DNA from: a virus
IMG/VR virus record: IMGVR_UViG_3300031787_000433
Span: 1-35,351 of that record
Direction: 5' to 3' (one strand)
DNA length: 35,351 nt
Under the pieces are notes generated by a model. That model saw only the letters and a program-made list of their open reading frames with translations. It did not search any database and was not told the DNA's origin. Below are positions 21,874-30,599 of the stretch, piece after piece; within the stretch, counting starts at the first letter, position 1; each line of letters starts with the position of its first letter. Made by a program: the position numbers and the translations under genes.

Positions 21874-23381
21874 TATTGCCAGTTGATCATGTTGTCTGAT
21901 GGTAGATCACGATACTGATGCGTCGCAAACACGCGGTCGTAATCCATATAAACTCGCAAATTGTCTTGCTGAGAACGGTTGAACGTAGTAATAACAGCGT
22001 CAACGTGATCCTTGAGCGTTTTGCCGCTATCCAAAGCCCACACATCTTTACGCTCGCCATTTTTCCGGGCCATTTCCTGATAATACACTGAACCAGCCGT
22101 CTCAAGCCATCGCAAAGAGATAGTTGAGTCAACACGATTTTCGAGGATCCATTGCCGCAGGCGCATACCTACGGAGTAAACAAGTAATGCGCCAGCACTT
22201 TTCTTTTCAATTTTTTCGTTGAAACCAACATAGTACACAGATCCGCTGAATCGGTCGAGTAGCGACAAATCTTGCCGTGTATTTGCCGTATAAGATGCGC
22301 TTTCAGCCGTTGGAAAAACATTCCCGGTCGCGATAACTCCAAATCCCTCAGCTTTTTGCTTTGGCTCGTTTCGACCATTGTAGATAACAGCGCGATCCGA
22401 TCCGACGCGAACCTTTGTCTTTGCAAGGGCTTCGTTCAACAGTCCCGCTGTATTCGGGTCAATTTTGGGAAGCTCGTCAAGAATCAGGACTTTCCCATCC
22501 GCCCAACAATTTATGAGTGCCCCTTCCACGTAGCCATCAATCGTAGGGCCGCCCTTAATGTCTCCGGGCGACGTGTACTGCGAACAATTCAGAGTAATGT
22601 ATTGCCTTTTTATGTCCCTGCAAATCTTCTCCGCTAAGTACGTCTTTCCTGAACCGGCGGGGCCAACAAGGAAAACATTGTGTCCAAGTTTTATGTCGTC
22701 GATGATCTTGTAATAATCCGGTATATCCTCGACTTCGGAAGCATCGACTACTGGCAAATCGGGTGCGTTCTCCCATTCTAACTTCTTCGTGCTTTCAATA
22801 GCGTTGCGTACTTCTTCCGAAAGACCATCGAAGCCAACCTTGTAAGACTCCATGTAGTTGGCTATGACATTCGTCACGGCATCAACGTCCAAACCTTTCT
22901 CGACGGCCTCATAACCCTGACACAATTCGAGAGCAAAAATGTACCGATTTGTGCTGAAGGGGGCGCGGCAAGTCAAATTCGTGTCAAATACGAAACCTTG
23001 AAGTTCACAAGCGGCACGGAGGCGATCATCCGGTGCTTCCGAAAGACTTATCACGATATTGCCGCCGATACGACTGATCACGCAGTTGTTAGTGACCTTG
23101 ACCGTACCTTCGGGCGGGATTGTAGATTCCCCTCGCAAACCTTGTCTCCGGATACGCAGAATGGCGATACGGTCATCGGCCCTTTCGCGCTCCATCGTAC
23201 CAGACGCGACCTCTGATTCTATCTCTGCAATTTTGTTGTCAATATCCTGCACTGTACGGTAATCGGCTAGGTTACCTAGTCCTGATAGCGTACTGCGAGA
23301 ATTATGATATGCTTTCAACCGTTCAAATGCAGCCCGTTCTATTCTGGGCGAACGCTGCTTATTGGTGCGAGTGTTTTTCAT
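21873..23381 (-). CDS. MoxR/dynein-type AAA+ ATPase (502 aa)
   Basis: Complete AAA+ motifs are present: Walker A GPAGSGKT (240-247), Walker B VLILDELP (298-305), sensor I in VIATGN (N354) and an arginine-finger region SLLDRFSG (R377). The helix-2 insert and CSQYTSPGDIKGG are typical of the CobS/MoxR/AAA_5 group. The N-terminal 200 residues include a basic coiled-coil and a small beta domain. Such ATPases form hexameric rings that remodel partner complexes. It is coupled to the possible VWA-like gene. Virion or replication roles are both possible. Confidence 0.85.
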   Translation of the reverse strand: MKNTRTNKQRSPRIERAAFERLKAYHNSRSTLSGLGNLADYRTVQDIDNKIAEIESEVASGTMERERADDRIAILRIRRQGLRGESTIPPEGTVKVTNNCVISRIGGNIVISLSEAPDDRLRAACELQGFVFDTNLTCRAPFSTNRYIFALELCQGYEAVEKGLDVDAVTNVIANYMESYKVGFDGLSEEVRNAIESTKKLEWENAPDLPVVDASEVEDIPDYYKIIDDIKLGHNVFLVGPAGSGKTYLAEKICRDIKRQYITLNCSQYTSPGDIKGGPTIDGYVEGALINCWADGKVLILDELPKIDPNTAGLLNEALAKTKVRVGSDRAVIYNGRNEPKQKAEGFGVIATGNVFPTAESASYTANTRQDLSLLDRFSGSVYYVGFNEKIEKKSAGALLVYSVGMRLRQWILENRVDSTISLRWLETAGSVYYQEMARKNGERKDVWALDSGKTLKDHVDAVITTFNRSQQDNLRVYMDYDRVFATHQYRDLPSDNMINWQ

Positions 23382-23382
23382 T

Positions 23383-25626
23383 TCATCGTCTCCAAAGGCT
23401 GTTAATGACTTGTTCTAATTCCCCGGTGCTGATTGCCACACCAACATCGTCACGATTCAGAGTAGAGATATAATTCATTACTCCGGTTATCGTGCTTTGA
23501 TCGCCATTTCTCAGACGTTCAAATACATTTTCACCATATTGCTCAATGAATCTAGAGTTACTGGTGGGCGATTGTTCGGTTGGCGGCTGTGGCGAAGTTG
23601 GTGTTCCGGATTCGGTAGCAGGCGGAGGCACGCTAGGTGTCTGCGGCTCTGCATCTTTAGGCTTATTCTTCGATCCCGGAGGACGGCCTCTGCCACGTCT
23701 GGGCTGCGGCTCTGCATCTTTAGGCTTATTCTTTGATCCGGGAGGACGGCCCCTGCCGCGCCTTTCAGTAGCGGATCCAGATTCCTCGCTCGTAGGTGTT
23801 CCTGCATATCCCGGTATCACTTCAGGCCACGTTGTACCATCGTCGCAAGGACAATTCAGCAAAACAATTCGACCGCCATTGTCCAATTTCAGGTTGACAA
23901 TCGCATAGTAGATATATCGACAATTTTCTTTCCAGCGATCCGCAAAGTGGACATCACCAGAAACCTGCAAAATCGAATACTCTATGTCGTAATCAGAGTG
24001 AGCCACAATCTTGAGTATCGCATAGCCTTTCGCTTTCACAAGATTCCATGAACCATTCGGCATTCGCATTCTGTCGGCATTATCCTGCAATACGACATAC
24101 CATGTACGCATTGGCTTAGTGCCGCCGGAATATCCGCCTGCTGGATCTCCAAACGTCGCCTCTCCAAAAAGGCTCTGGATAATAGTTCTATACTCGAATC
24201 TTCTCGTACTGGAAGATTTGCCGATTACTTGCCAAAGAGGAATATCGTTCCTGACAGGGGTCAGATATTCGTTCTTCAACGACAAAAAATCTGCATAGCC
24301 CGATGCTGAGAGTGTCTTGTAGTCCATTTCATAGTTAATGGCGACTGGCAGCCCAAGCGACGATGCAGGTAATCTGAAATGATTTCTTATGCGACTAAAC
24401 TTTGCGTCATCAGCGGGGGATGTACGAACAAAGTTTGAAAACACTTCGCGATAAAAAGTTTCAATAGCTTGTGTTAAACGTCCACGGTCATTTGCGTTAG
24501 ATGATGACTCCGGTGCGCTTGCCGGGGAAGGATCGGTCGAAGAAGGCGTACTTGGCAATGGCTGAGTGTCGGGCTTTTCCTCACAGCCCACAAACGGAAA
24601 TTCAACAGTACCCCGAAAAATGCTATCGGCAAAAAAATGAGACGCATGATCGCATTCCTGCTTCGTCATCATGGGCATACCGCGTGCATCCGCTGAGCGT
24701 ACTCCAATGCTCCAAACCTCATTGTTGTAAAAACTTTCGGCATCCTTTCTTTCATCAAACTCTTTATCGCCGGTTTCCGATTTCGAGAAAGCCTTGTAAT
24801 CATAAATAGAGAAAAATCCGGTGTCCGCGATCTGTATAAACCATTCACCATGCGATTTATCATCGTCGCTCCAGCCCAAACGAGAAGGAAGCCCAAAAAT
24901 TTCTATTAACTGAGAAAAATTCAAGCCCGTTATTCTTGATACGCGACCACCGAGTCTGTTTTTCAACATGATCTTTACGTCAGCATCGTTGTCGTGCTGC
25001 ATGACGCGGAATTTCAACCCGCCCAAAACCTCTTTCGGTTTGAAATCGGTTACGTTACGACGGGAAGGCGATGCCGCCGGAGATGTCGGGGGAGTAGCGG
25101 GAGATGTCGGGGGAGTAGCGGGCGCGGACTTCGGTTGCTGCTTTGCTGCTTTGCCGCGTCCGGCTTTACTTGCCGCAGATTGCGTTGGAACGGTAACGGA
25201 TTGGCCCGTATGTTTCTCAATAAACGCTCTGACCGCTGAATCTTGAGCGTAAAACTGACTAATTAGGCTATTGAAATTTACCTCACCGCCGTATAGCGAG
25301 CGAAACGCAGATGCTACATCGTCAATGTCAACCCACGCATTAGACGATTTCCCGTAAAAGTCAATGAACTTGCCCTCAGCCGACACCTTGAAAGGGAAGT
25401 TGATCGCTTTGAAAAGATCGGTGAGCCGCTTGGCGTTTGCCTCAGCGTCCGCATCCGACACATAATCAGCCAAACCCTTGCCCTGCATCGTCTGATTGTA
25501 AAGGCGCGTGCAATATGCCTTAAATGACGGTTCATCGGGGTCTAGGCCACGCTTCCTCGCCGCCTTACGACACATTTGCATTAACACTCTATCTTGGTGT
25601 CGGTTCTTTTGGGGCTGATTTGCCAT
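23383..25626 (-). CDS. Tandem AT-hook DNA-binding protein (747 aa)
   Basis: Residues 622-628 and 643-650 each contain RRGRGRPPG, the AT-hook core that binds the minor groove of AT-rich DNA. The two hooks lie in a perfect 21-residue protein duplication (63-bp DNA period near 23641 and 23704). Other parts are a helical N-terminus, a Pro/Ser/Thr linker with a 7-residue tandem repeat (about 170-184), a small globular domain (230-310, with EWFIQIADTGFFSIYDYK and WSIGVRS) seen in some phage proteins, and a central unknown domain (385-600). No enzyme motif was seen. It is first in the unit with the AAA ATPase; DNA organisation or origin recognition is inferred. Confidence 0.7.
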   Translation of the reverse strand: MANQPQKNRHQDRVLMQMCRKAARKRGLDPDEPSFKAYCTRLYNQTMQGKGLADYVSDADAEANAKRLTDLFKAINFPFKVSAEGKFIDFYGKSSNAWVDIDDVASAFRSLYGGEVNFNSLISQFYAQDSAVRAFIEKHTGQSVTVPTQSAASKAGRGKAAKQQPKSAPATPPTSPATPPTSPAASPSRRNVTDFKPKEVLGGLKFRVMQHDNDADVKIMLKNRLGGRVSRITGLNFSQLIEIFGLPSRLGWSDDDKSHGEWFIQIADTGFFSIYDYKAFSKSETGDKEFDERKDAESFYNNEVWSIGVRSADARGMPMMTKQECDHASHFFADSIFRGTVEFPFVGCEEKPDTQPLPSTPSSTDPSPASAPESSSNANDRGRLTQAIETFYREVFSNFVRTSPADDAKFSRIRNHFRLPASSLGLPVAINYEMDYKTLSASGYADFLSLKNEYLTPVRNDIPLWQVIGKSSSTRRFEYRTIIQSLFGEATFGDPAGGYSGGTKPMRTWYVVLQDNADRMRMPNGSWNLVKAKGYAILKIVAHSDYDIEYSILQVSGDVHFADRWKENCRYIYYAIVNLKLDNGGRIVLLNCPCDDGTTWPEVIPGYAGTPTSEESGSATERRGRGRPPGSKNKPKDAEPQPRRGRGRPPGSKNKPKDAEPQTPSVPPPATESGTPTSPQPPTEQSPTSNSRFIEQYGENVFERLRNGDQSTITGVMNYISTLNRDDVGVAISTGELEQVINSLWRR
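23641..23762. repeat. 63-bp tandem duplication encoding the AT-hooks
   Basis: Two copies with a 63-bp period (about 23641-23703 and 23704-23762) differ at only a few positions, mostly silent. Each encodes one AT-hook and its KNKPKDAEPQ spacer. The high identity suggests recent duplication within the gene. Confidence 0.85.
25079..25120. repeat. 21-bp tandem repeat in the Pro/Ser linker
   Basis: Two adjacent near-identical 21-bp units (25079-25099 and 25100-25120) encode the repeated SPATPPT linker of the 747-residue protein. Consistent with replication slippage in a disordered spacer. Confidence 0.75.
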
Positions 25627-25655
25627 AATGTCGGTTTAATGCTGTGTTGTTAATG

Positions 25656-25689
25656 TAAAAATCAGGGCGATATGCAATTTATATCGCCC
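25656..25689 (-). terminator. Intrinsic terminator of the late unit
   Basis: On the minus strand GGGCGATAT (25689-25681), a 7-nt loop and the complementary ATATCGCCC (25673-25665) are followed by TGATTTTT. The 9-bp stem is perfect. It lies 29 bp behind the histone-like gene and marks the end of the late unit. Confidence 0.9.
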
Positions 25690-25717
25690 CGATCAGACTA
25701 TCGTTGCAAATAAACGA

Positions 25718-26077
25718 TTATTTGCAGCCGCCCGGCTTATTGCTTCCCAAACGCTTGCCAGCGGACGAGGCTCCCGTAAGTCGTAGCTTCTTACCCGCAG
25801 CCTTGCAAGCTGGTGAAATGACGCGCTTGGCCTTATCGACGCTTTTCTTGGCTGCCTTCTTAGCAACCTTCTTGGCTGCCTTCTTAGCAACCTTCTTGGC
25901 TGCCTTCTTAGCAACCTTCTTGGCTGCCTTCTTCTTGGTAGCCTTGTAAGGACTCATTGAAGATTGCTTCGGGAACGTCTTTGCAGACAAACCGCGCTTT
26001 TTTGTGCCCTTGCGCCGACGTTTACGCCAACCTTTTTTGGCGGCGGCGGATCGCTCAGATTTTGTGAGCTTTGCCAT
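25718..26077 (-). CDS. Histone H1-like basic DNA-condensing protein (119 aa)
   Basis: The protein is extremely basic. After an N-terminus of KKGWRKRRRKGTKKRG type, residues about 47-77 repeat KKAAKKVA, the Lys/Ala repeat of histone H1-like proteins of bacteria and viruses. The C-terminus has two cysteines. Strong AAGGAG precedes the ATG by 8 nt. As the last late gene, its product would be abundant at packaging; neutralising DNA charge inside a virion is the inferred role. The repeats are encoded by perfect 24-bp DNA units. Confidence 0.85.
   Translation of the reverse strand: MAKLTKSERSAAAKKGWRKRRRKGTKKRGLSAKTFPKQSSMSPYKATKKKAAKKVAKKAAKKVAKKAAKKVAKKAAKKSVDKAKRVISPACKAAGKKLRLTGASSAGKRLGSNKPGGCK
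25845..25934. repeat. 24-bp tandem repeat encoding Lys/Ala units
   Basis: Three identical 24-bp units (25845-25868, 25869-25892, 25893-25916) are followed by an 18-bp partial copy. Each encodes one eight-residue Lys/Ala unit. Identity at silent positions points to recent slippage, so repeat number may vary among relatives. Confidence 0.9.
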
Positions 26078-26104
26078 AATGCGAACTCCTTGTGTGAAAA
26101 ATGA

Positions 26105-26485
26105 TTAAACCTTCTTTGCCAAACAGAAACCGCCATAGATAGCAAGGCCAACAATGGCAAGGTTTCCAATGGATCCAAGCGATTCAATGAATGATTCGCT
26201 CAACCCGTTCATGCCAACCTTCTCAGGGATGATATTGCCATAGGTAGGATTCCTGCCTGTGTCTCGAACGTTGACACCGCGCTCAACAATAGGTTGGCAT
26301 CCACAATCCGCCGATGTCATCTGCCGTGGATCTTTGACGGTTTTTGCATACGCAACACCGAAATAATCACGACCATTGCGACATTTGAGGTTTCTCTGAC
26401 ACCAGCTATCTGCGGCTTGCTTAGCATTAGCCGATCTGGAATCGTCGCCTGAAAGCATATTGCCCATTCCCATACTGTAACTCAT
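26105..26485 (-). CDS. Tail-anchored virion protein (126 aa)
   Basis: AAGGAAA precedes the ATG. The first 100 residues are polar, Gly/Asn/Asp-rich, with cysteines (WCQRNLKC, DCGC). Residues about 104-122 form one hydrophobic segment (SIGNLAIVGLAIYGGFCLA) followed by KKV. No family was recognised. It repeats the layout of the other membrane-anchored proteins of the late unit, although separated from them by the fibre and lysis genes. Confidence 0.6.
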   Translation of the reverse strand: MSYSMGMGNMLSGDDSRSANAKQAADSWCQRNLKCRNGRDYFGVAYAKTVKDPRQMTSADCGCQPIVERGVNVRDTGRNPTYGNIIPEKVGMNGLSESFIESLGSIGNLAIVGLAIYGGFCLAKKV

Positions 26486-26497
26486 ATCGTTTCCTTG

Positions 26498-27040
26498 TCA
26501 AAAGTTGAAAAGTGTTCGTGAAAGTCCAATGAAGATGCCGGGACGCGCCGTGACTACACCACCGTCCATAGACAGGGTAGCACCGATGCCAGCAGACAAC
26601 GCCCAATGGCCCGGAGAAGGGATGATATGCGTGGTGTCCACGTATAAAATCGTTGTATCACGCACCCCAAATTTGATTGAGGCCGTGATCCGACGACGTA
26701 TTTCGTCGCACCAGACGCTAATTGTGTCACGGTAGGCCGTTACGGTGTCCAATCCAAAGGCCACGCCCACACCACGCCGCTCAAGTTCGCTACGCAAACT
26801 ATCCCGTTGAACAATCAGCCGCATGATAGCCGCGCTATCGGTGTGATCATGCGTAATACGAACGGTATCGACACGGTGGTCGATGACTATTGTAGGTATG
26901 CGTACCTCAACCGGTATGCGCTTGACGGTAGTGACGGGCCGTGGAGGGCTATCGTTCGAGCAACGGCCCAAAACAAAGCCCAAAGCCAGTAAAACGATGA
27001 CCAGTAAAGCTGCAATATGGAGCTGCGACGACCGCATCAT
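26498..27040 (-). CDS. N-anchored coiled-coil envelope protein, possible spanin (180 aa)
   Basis: Residues 8-24 are one membrane segment (IAALLVIVLLALGFVLG) followed by a Cys. A Pro/Val-rich periplasmic stretch, a helix (SAAIMRLIVQRDSLRSELERRG), Asp-Thr-rich strands and a final beta-type end (GVVTARPGIFIGLSRTLFNF) with terminal Phe come next. The layout resembles DUF6808-type membrane proteins of Bacteroidota phages. It is ATGA-coupled to a CHAP hydrolase upstream, so a spanin-like lysis role is plausible but unproven. Confidence 0.55.
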   Translation of the reverse strand: MMRSSQLHIAALLVIVLLALGFVLGRCSNDSPPRPVTTVKRIPVEVRIPTIVIDHRVDTVRITHDHTDSAAIMRLIVQRDSLRSELERRGVGVAFGLDTVTAYRDTISVWCDEIRRRITASIKFGVRDTTILYVDTTHIIPSPGHWALSAGIGATLSMDGGVVTARPGIFIGLSRTLFNF

Positions 27041-27627
27041 CTACGCTTGCGTCCCTGATATAACCAGAGGGCGGCAGTCCCGATCAAAACAAGCCCAAAA
27101 AGCCCATTTGCGCTTGCTAGGATCGCGGATCCGCCGCCACTCTTGGATGCTGCGTGAATAAAGGAAAAATCCCATTTGCGCGATGCAACAGCGTTCCAGT
27201 CATAGTGGTAATAGGCTACGCGGCTGTCCAGATTGCCTTCTACGGTAGTGATGCCGTCGCTTTTGATTTCCGTAACAATACCGACATGACCGCTTGCTCC
27301 CGGAGAATCAGAACGTCGGTAGAATACCGACCCTACTTCAGGCTTCTTTGTGACATTCAGACCCGCCTTCTGCGACATGGTAAGCATCAGCCGTGCCCCC
27401 GCCGTGCGTGGTAGCGGATTCTCAACCCCTGCACGCCGCGCGGCCTCCTCATAGACGACCCACACGAACTTCGCGCACCACGCTTCGGGCCTCTTGTTGC
27501 GGATCCAATTAGGATCGAACTGCTCGTGAATCTTATCGACGCACACGCCACGGTTTGCGCTGGATTCCACGCAGTTACGTTCGTACCACTCGGCGGCTAC
27601 CGACGCTATTGTCTTGAAAGGAACCAT
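27037..27627 (-). CDS. CHAP-type peptidoglycan hydrolase with C-terminal anchor (196 aa)
   Basis: The NlpC/P60-like CHAP motifs are in order: EAWCAKFVW (C51), SGHVGIV (H114) and TVEGN (E130). Such enzymes cut the peptide stem or bridge of peptidoglycan. After about residue 170 a hydrophobic segment (GLFGLVLIGTAALWLY) with RKRR follows. An endolysin would normally lack a C-terminal anchor, so this is probably a virion membrane enzyme acting at entry, or an anchored lysin. It neighbours two small membrane proteins that could complete a lysis set. Confidence 0.8.
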   Translation of the reverse strand: MVPFKTIASVAAEWYERNCVESSANRGVCVDKIHEQFDPNWIRNKRPEAWCAKFVWVVYEEAARRAGVENPLPRTAGARLMLTMSQKAGLNVTKKPEVGSVFYRRSDSPGASGHVGIVTEIKSDGITTVEGNLDSRVAYYHYDWNAVASRKWDFSFIHAASKSGGGSAILASANGLFGLVLIGTAALWLYQGRKRR

Positions 27628-27911
27628 TATCCTCGCTTGATAAGCAGGGTATAAATCTCATCTATTCGCTGCGCCATACGCCGCAGTGTCTCTGCGTCCT
27701 CATGCTGACGCTGTTCGATCACGTCAACACGAGCTTGGATGTTGTGCCAGTCATCGCGCCGCGAAACGGCTGCATTGATAACCTCCGTGAAGCTCTTGAC
27801 CATCAATTTCGTGTGCTTAATCCAAGCGATGTATGCGCCTATGGCAACCGGAACCGCAGTAGCTACCGATTGCACAAGCGACCATACGACAGTGATTGAT
27901 GCAGCATCCAT
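27627..27911 (-). CDS. Membrane protein with coiled coil, holin-like (94 aa)
   Basis: Residues about 7-30 form a membrane segment (VVWSLVQSVATAVPVAIGAYIAW). The remainder is a long amphipathic helix with heptads (WHNIQARVDVIEQRQ, AETLRRMAQRIDEIYTLL). The gene sits between the CHAP hydrolase and a virion protein, sharing base 27627 with the former. Size and context fit a holin or lysis accessory. Alternative: a membrane-bound virion connector. Confidence 0.55.
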   Translation of the reverse strand: MDAASITVVWSLVQSVATAVPVAIGAYIAWIKHTKLMVKSFTEVINAAVSRRDDWHNIQARVDVIEQRQHEDAETLRRMAQRIDEIYTLLIKRG

Positions 27912-27913
27912 TT

Positions 27914-28213
27914 CTACTTCCAGACTCCACCGACGTTAATGAACCAGTTTGCTGTTTTCCATACACCCGACACGTTGATCCAAGTAGTCACCTGCTTCCA
28001 CACGCCCAAAACGTTCAGCCAGAGCGTTGTTGCAGGCGAACGGCTTTGCGAAGAACCGTCGCCAACTTGCATCCGGACATATCCAAACTGCGGTGTTGAC
28101 AAACGTCCACCGTAGGTCACGGTATCAGTACGAAATCCCTGCACGGGCGTAGGAGTACCCAGATCGCGCTGGATAATCATTGCGCCGCCGCCGATGGTGA
28201 ACTGGAATGACAT
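27914..28213 (-). CDS. Small virion protein with W-x-NV-x-GVWK repeats (99 aa)
   Basis: The C-terminal half contains three units of the pattern W-[IL]-N-V-x-G-V-W-K (or WFINVGGVWK) spaced about 13 residues apart. Such repeats occur in phage fibre and attachment proteins. The N-terminal half is beta-prone (TPQFGYVRMQVGDG). Its gene shares base 28213 with the 711-residue fibre-type gene. Inference: a cap or linker of the receptor-binding complex. Confidence 0.65.
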   Translation of the reverse strand: MSFQFTIGGGAMIIQRDLGTPTPVQGFRTDTVTYGGRLSTPQFGYVRMQVGDGSSQSRSPATTLWLNVLGVWKQVTTWINVSGVWKTANWFINVGGVWK

Positions 28214-30348
28214 TAGACGAGAATCCTTGCATAGAGATCGACGCCTGACGGCAGGCTACCCGTTGGCACAAACCGACGGCGCAGATTCACCGTGTCTGTA
28301 CCGAGGCCAGCGACCCATGCCGCGCCGTTCCAAAATTCAAACGTCCCGTTCGTTGTGCCTGTGCTTGCCTGTGTAAGCACAAGCAGATTTGTGTCTGCGC
28401 GGTAGATTTCGATGGTATGCGTTGGTAGGGACGTGCCAAAAAGCACGGCCTGTACCCATGCAAACGTTCCGTTTGTCGTGTTGAAATCGGCAAAATTCCA
28501 TCGGTACTGCGACGGGAGACTGTCAGCCGTCTCATACAGAACGGCAAGCGATAGCACCCGTGCCGGAAGCATGGTAACGCCAGCCGTACGAAATAGAAAC
28601 GCAAACTGAATAAACTGATTCACCGATATACCCGAAAGATCGCCGTTCTGCGGCACATCTGTCCATGCGCCTGAATTATCATCAATGCCGCTCGTGCGGT
28701 ATTGCAGGCGGTACATATCAGGCTGCACGCCCATCGTGAAGTCTCCGATGTTTTGGGCATCGTTTACAAGGGCGCGGTAGAATTTGGCTGGAGTGCCGCC
28801 GAGATTGATACGAGGGCAAATAATCCGATTATTTACGTCGGCGTTGAACTCTCCATCAGCAGCAAGAGGATATACCGTAAGGGCATTCACGGTCGTTGTA
28901 CTTGCCGACGAGTAAAGATAGAACATCCAACCATCTTCTACCCAGACGAACGGCACGTTGGAAGCGACGCTATGCACGTAAATAGGAGTATCGGTATCGC
29001 GCAGAGCGGACGGCAAGGTAGGGGTCAACAAACCAGCACGGCGATCAATCTGTTGTCCACCCGTGTAATAGTCGGTTATGTAGATTGTACCCGTGGATAC
29101 CGCGCTCGTAACTACCAACTTGTCAAGCGAACCAGCTACGTCGAACGACGTAAATGTACCGCCAGCGAGGTTAGTGGCTGTACCACCGGGGGGAACTTCC
29201 GACATTGTATCGGCAATGAACGTCACGTTGCCTGCGGTGATGTTGGCAAGCGGTACACGGATAATGCGTGTCGTGGTGAATAGGTACATACTGGCTACGC
29301 CTGCACCCGGCCCATGATTGAGCGTAGCAATACGCCCGTTGTTATTCTGCGAAATGTTACCCGTAACCGCCTGTGCGCCCGTGATCACGATGTCAGTACC
29401 CGTTAGGGTAGCTGCGCCAGCCGTCACCGTCAAAGGGGCGCGTATGTTGTAGCGATATAGCTGCAATGACGTAGCCGCGCCTTCCGTTGCGTACACGTAT
29501 TGCTGTGTCCACGTATCAAAATTGCCGAGCGCACAACCGCCTATTACGTCATTGGTAATGGTCGCGGCATCTTTAAGCCAGTACACAGCTTTGATTTTAT
29601 CGACGGTCGTCGCGGCAGGTATTGTCGTAGCCGGATTTTGGAAGTCCTCAAATCGCAAGCCCTTTGTCACAAAAATACCGCCGTTTGTGGCAGTAGCGTT
29701 AGTTGTGGCCTGCACAATCATCAAATCTTGTATCACGTACGGAGTTCCGGCGGCTATTGAACCAGCCGATGTACCCAGAGTGATTGACGTATCAGAGCCG
29801 ATCGCAGTAATGGCAAACCATGACGTTATCTGCGTGGGGTCTGTGCTGCCAAAACCGATGCGGCTACCGACGGAAAGACCTGTATTCCAGAGCGTACTCG
29901 TACCTGTTACGGCTGTACCTGTTACGGCGACCGTGCCAGTAGTGTAATTTTCAAGCAGAACGCGCATACCACGTACAGTATGCGCCGTAGCTGCTGGAAA
30001 CGTACACGTAATCGCCCCTACAAACGCATAGGTGTTGGTGCTTGGCACATACGTCCATAGCTGCACACGTCGCGTAGCAGCGGCAGCAGCGGCATCCGCG
30101 CCGAATATCCAAAATAGGTTTTCGGAGATTTTTACAGGATGGACAAAAGGGCTTGGGATAGCCAAGCTCGATTCACCAAAGTTCGCAACGCCAAGTGGAG
30201 CAGGGCCAATGAATTTGTCAATCTCACCAGCACCGATATTGAATTGGCCTGTGTGTTTACCACGATTGATCAAGGTAGGGTCGTATGCTGCGCCAATGGC
30301 GGCCTGCGATAGCGAGCCGTTAAAAATCTGCTCAAATGCAGCCTTCAT
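28213..30348 (-). CDS. Large beta-rich fibre/receptor-binding type protein (711 aa)
   Basis: The 711 residues are rich in Thr, Ala, Gly and short strands (TGTVAVTGTAVTGTSTLW, DTSITLGTSAGSIAAGTPYVI), as in phage fibre and baseplate proteins; no catalytic motif is seen. The start overlaps the upstream stop (TAATG). With the two neighbouring repeat-type proteins it forms a receptor-recognition set. In a tailless virus these would be vertex spikes. Family membership is inferred from composition. Confidence 0.65.
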   Translation of the reverse strand: MKAAFEQIFNGSLSQAAIGAAYDPTLINRGKHTGQFNIGAGEIDKFIGPAPLGVANFGESSLAIPSPFVHPVKISENLFWIFGADAAAAAATRRVQLWTYVPSTNTYAFVGAITCTFPAATAHTVRGMRVLLENYTTGTVAVTGTAVTGTSTLWNTGLSVGSRIGFGSTDPTQITSWFAITAIGSDTSITLGTSAGSIAAGTPYVIQDLMIVQATTNATATNGGIFVTKGLRFEDFQNPATTIPAATTVDKIKAVYWLKDAATITNDVIGGCALGNFDTWTQQYVYATEGAATSLQLYRYNIRAPLTVTAGAATLTGTDIVITGAQAVTGNISQNNNGRIATLNHGPGAGVASMYLFTTTRIIRVPLANITAGNVTFIADTMSEVPPGGTATNLAGGTFTSFDVAGSLDKLVVTSAVSTGTIYITDYYTGGQQIDRRAGLLTPTLPSALRDTDTPIYVHSVASNVPFVWVEDGWMFYLYSSASTTTVNALTVYPLAADGEFNADVNNRIICPRINLGGTPAKFYRALVNDAQNIGDFTMGVQPDMYRLQYRTSGIDDNSGAWTDVPQNGDLSGISVNQFIQFAFLFRTAGVTMLPARVLSLAVLYETADSLPSQYRWNFADFNTTNGTFAWVQAVLFGTSLPTHTIEIYRADTNLLVLTQASTGTTNGTFEFWNGAAWVAGLGTDTVNLRRRFVPTGSLPSGVDLYARILV

Positions 30349-30599
30349 TACACGTCACCTTCGGTTGTATCAGCATGATAAAAGTCTCGCGCCAGAAATT
30401 GACACGTCGGCGGAGCGTTGTGGTCGTCCGTCACGTACTTGCACAGCACGAATTGATCAGCTTGAAACACCCCGGCTTCACAAGAAACGCATTCGACGTT
30501 TGTTAGGACAGGCTGACCAAGTTCGATCGTGACGGTAGGGACGGTTTCTGATACAGCTTTATCGCCGCCAAACCAGTTTTTGATGGTATCAAGAATCAT
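30348..30599 (-). CDS. Small Cys-containing protein (83 aa)
   Basis: This 83-residue acidic protein lies between fibre genes and is coupled to both (ATGA and TAATG). It has an amphipathic N-terminus (LDTIKNWFGG) and four cysteines (CVSC, LC, TC). No family was recognised. A role in folding or attaching the adjacent fibres is possible. Confidence 0.55.
   Translation of the reverse strand: MILDTIKNWFGGDKAVSETVPTVTIELGQPVLTNVECVSCEAGVFQADQFVLCKYVTDDHNAPPTCQFLARDFYHADTTEGDV

Noticed and set aside
23546-23908. Plus-strand glycine-rich frame opposite the AT-hook region
   Set aside because: Antisense shadow of the proline/arginine-rich repeats.
25704-25949. Plus-strand frame with AAFLATFL repeats
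   Set aside because: It is the antisense reading of the Lys/Ala repeat of the histone-like gene and not a real membrane protein.
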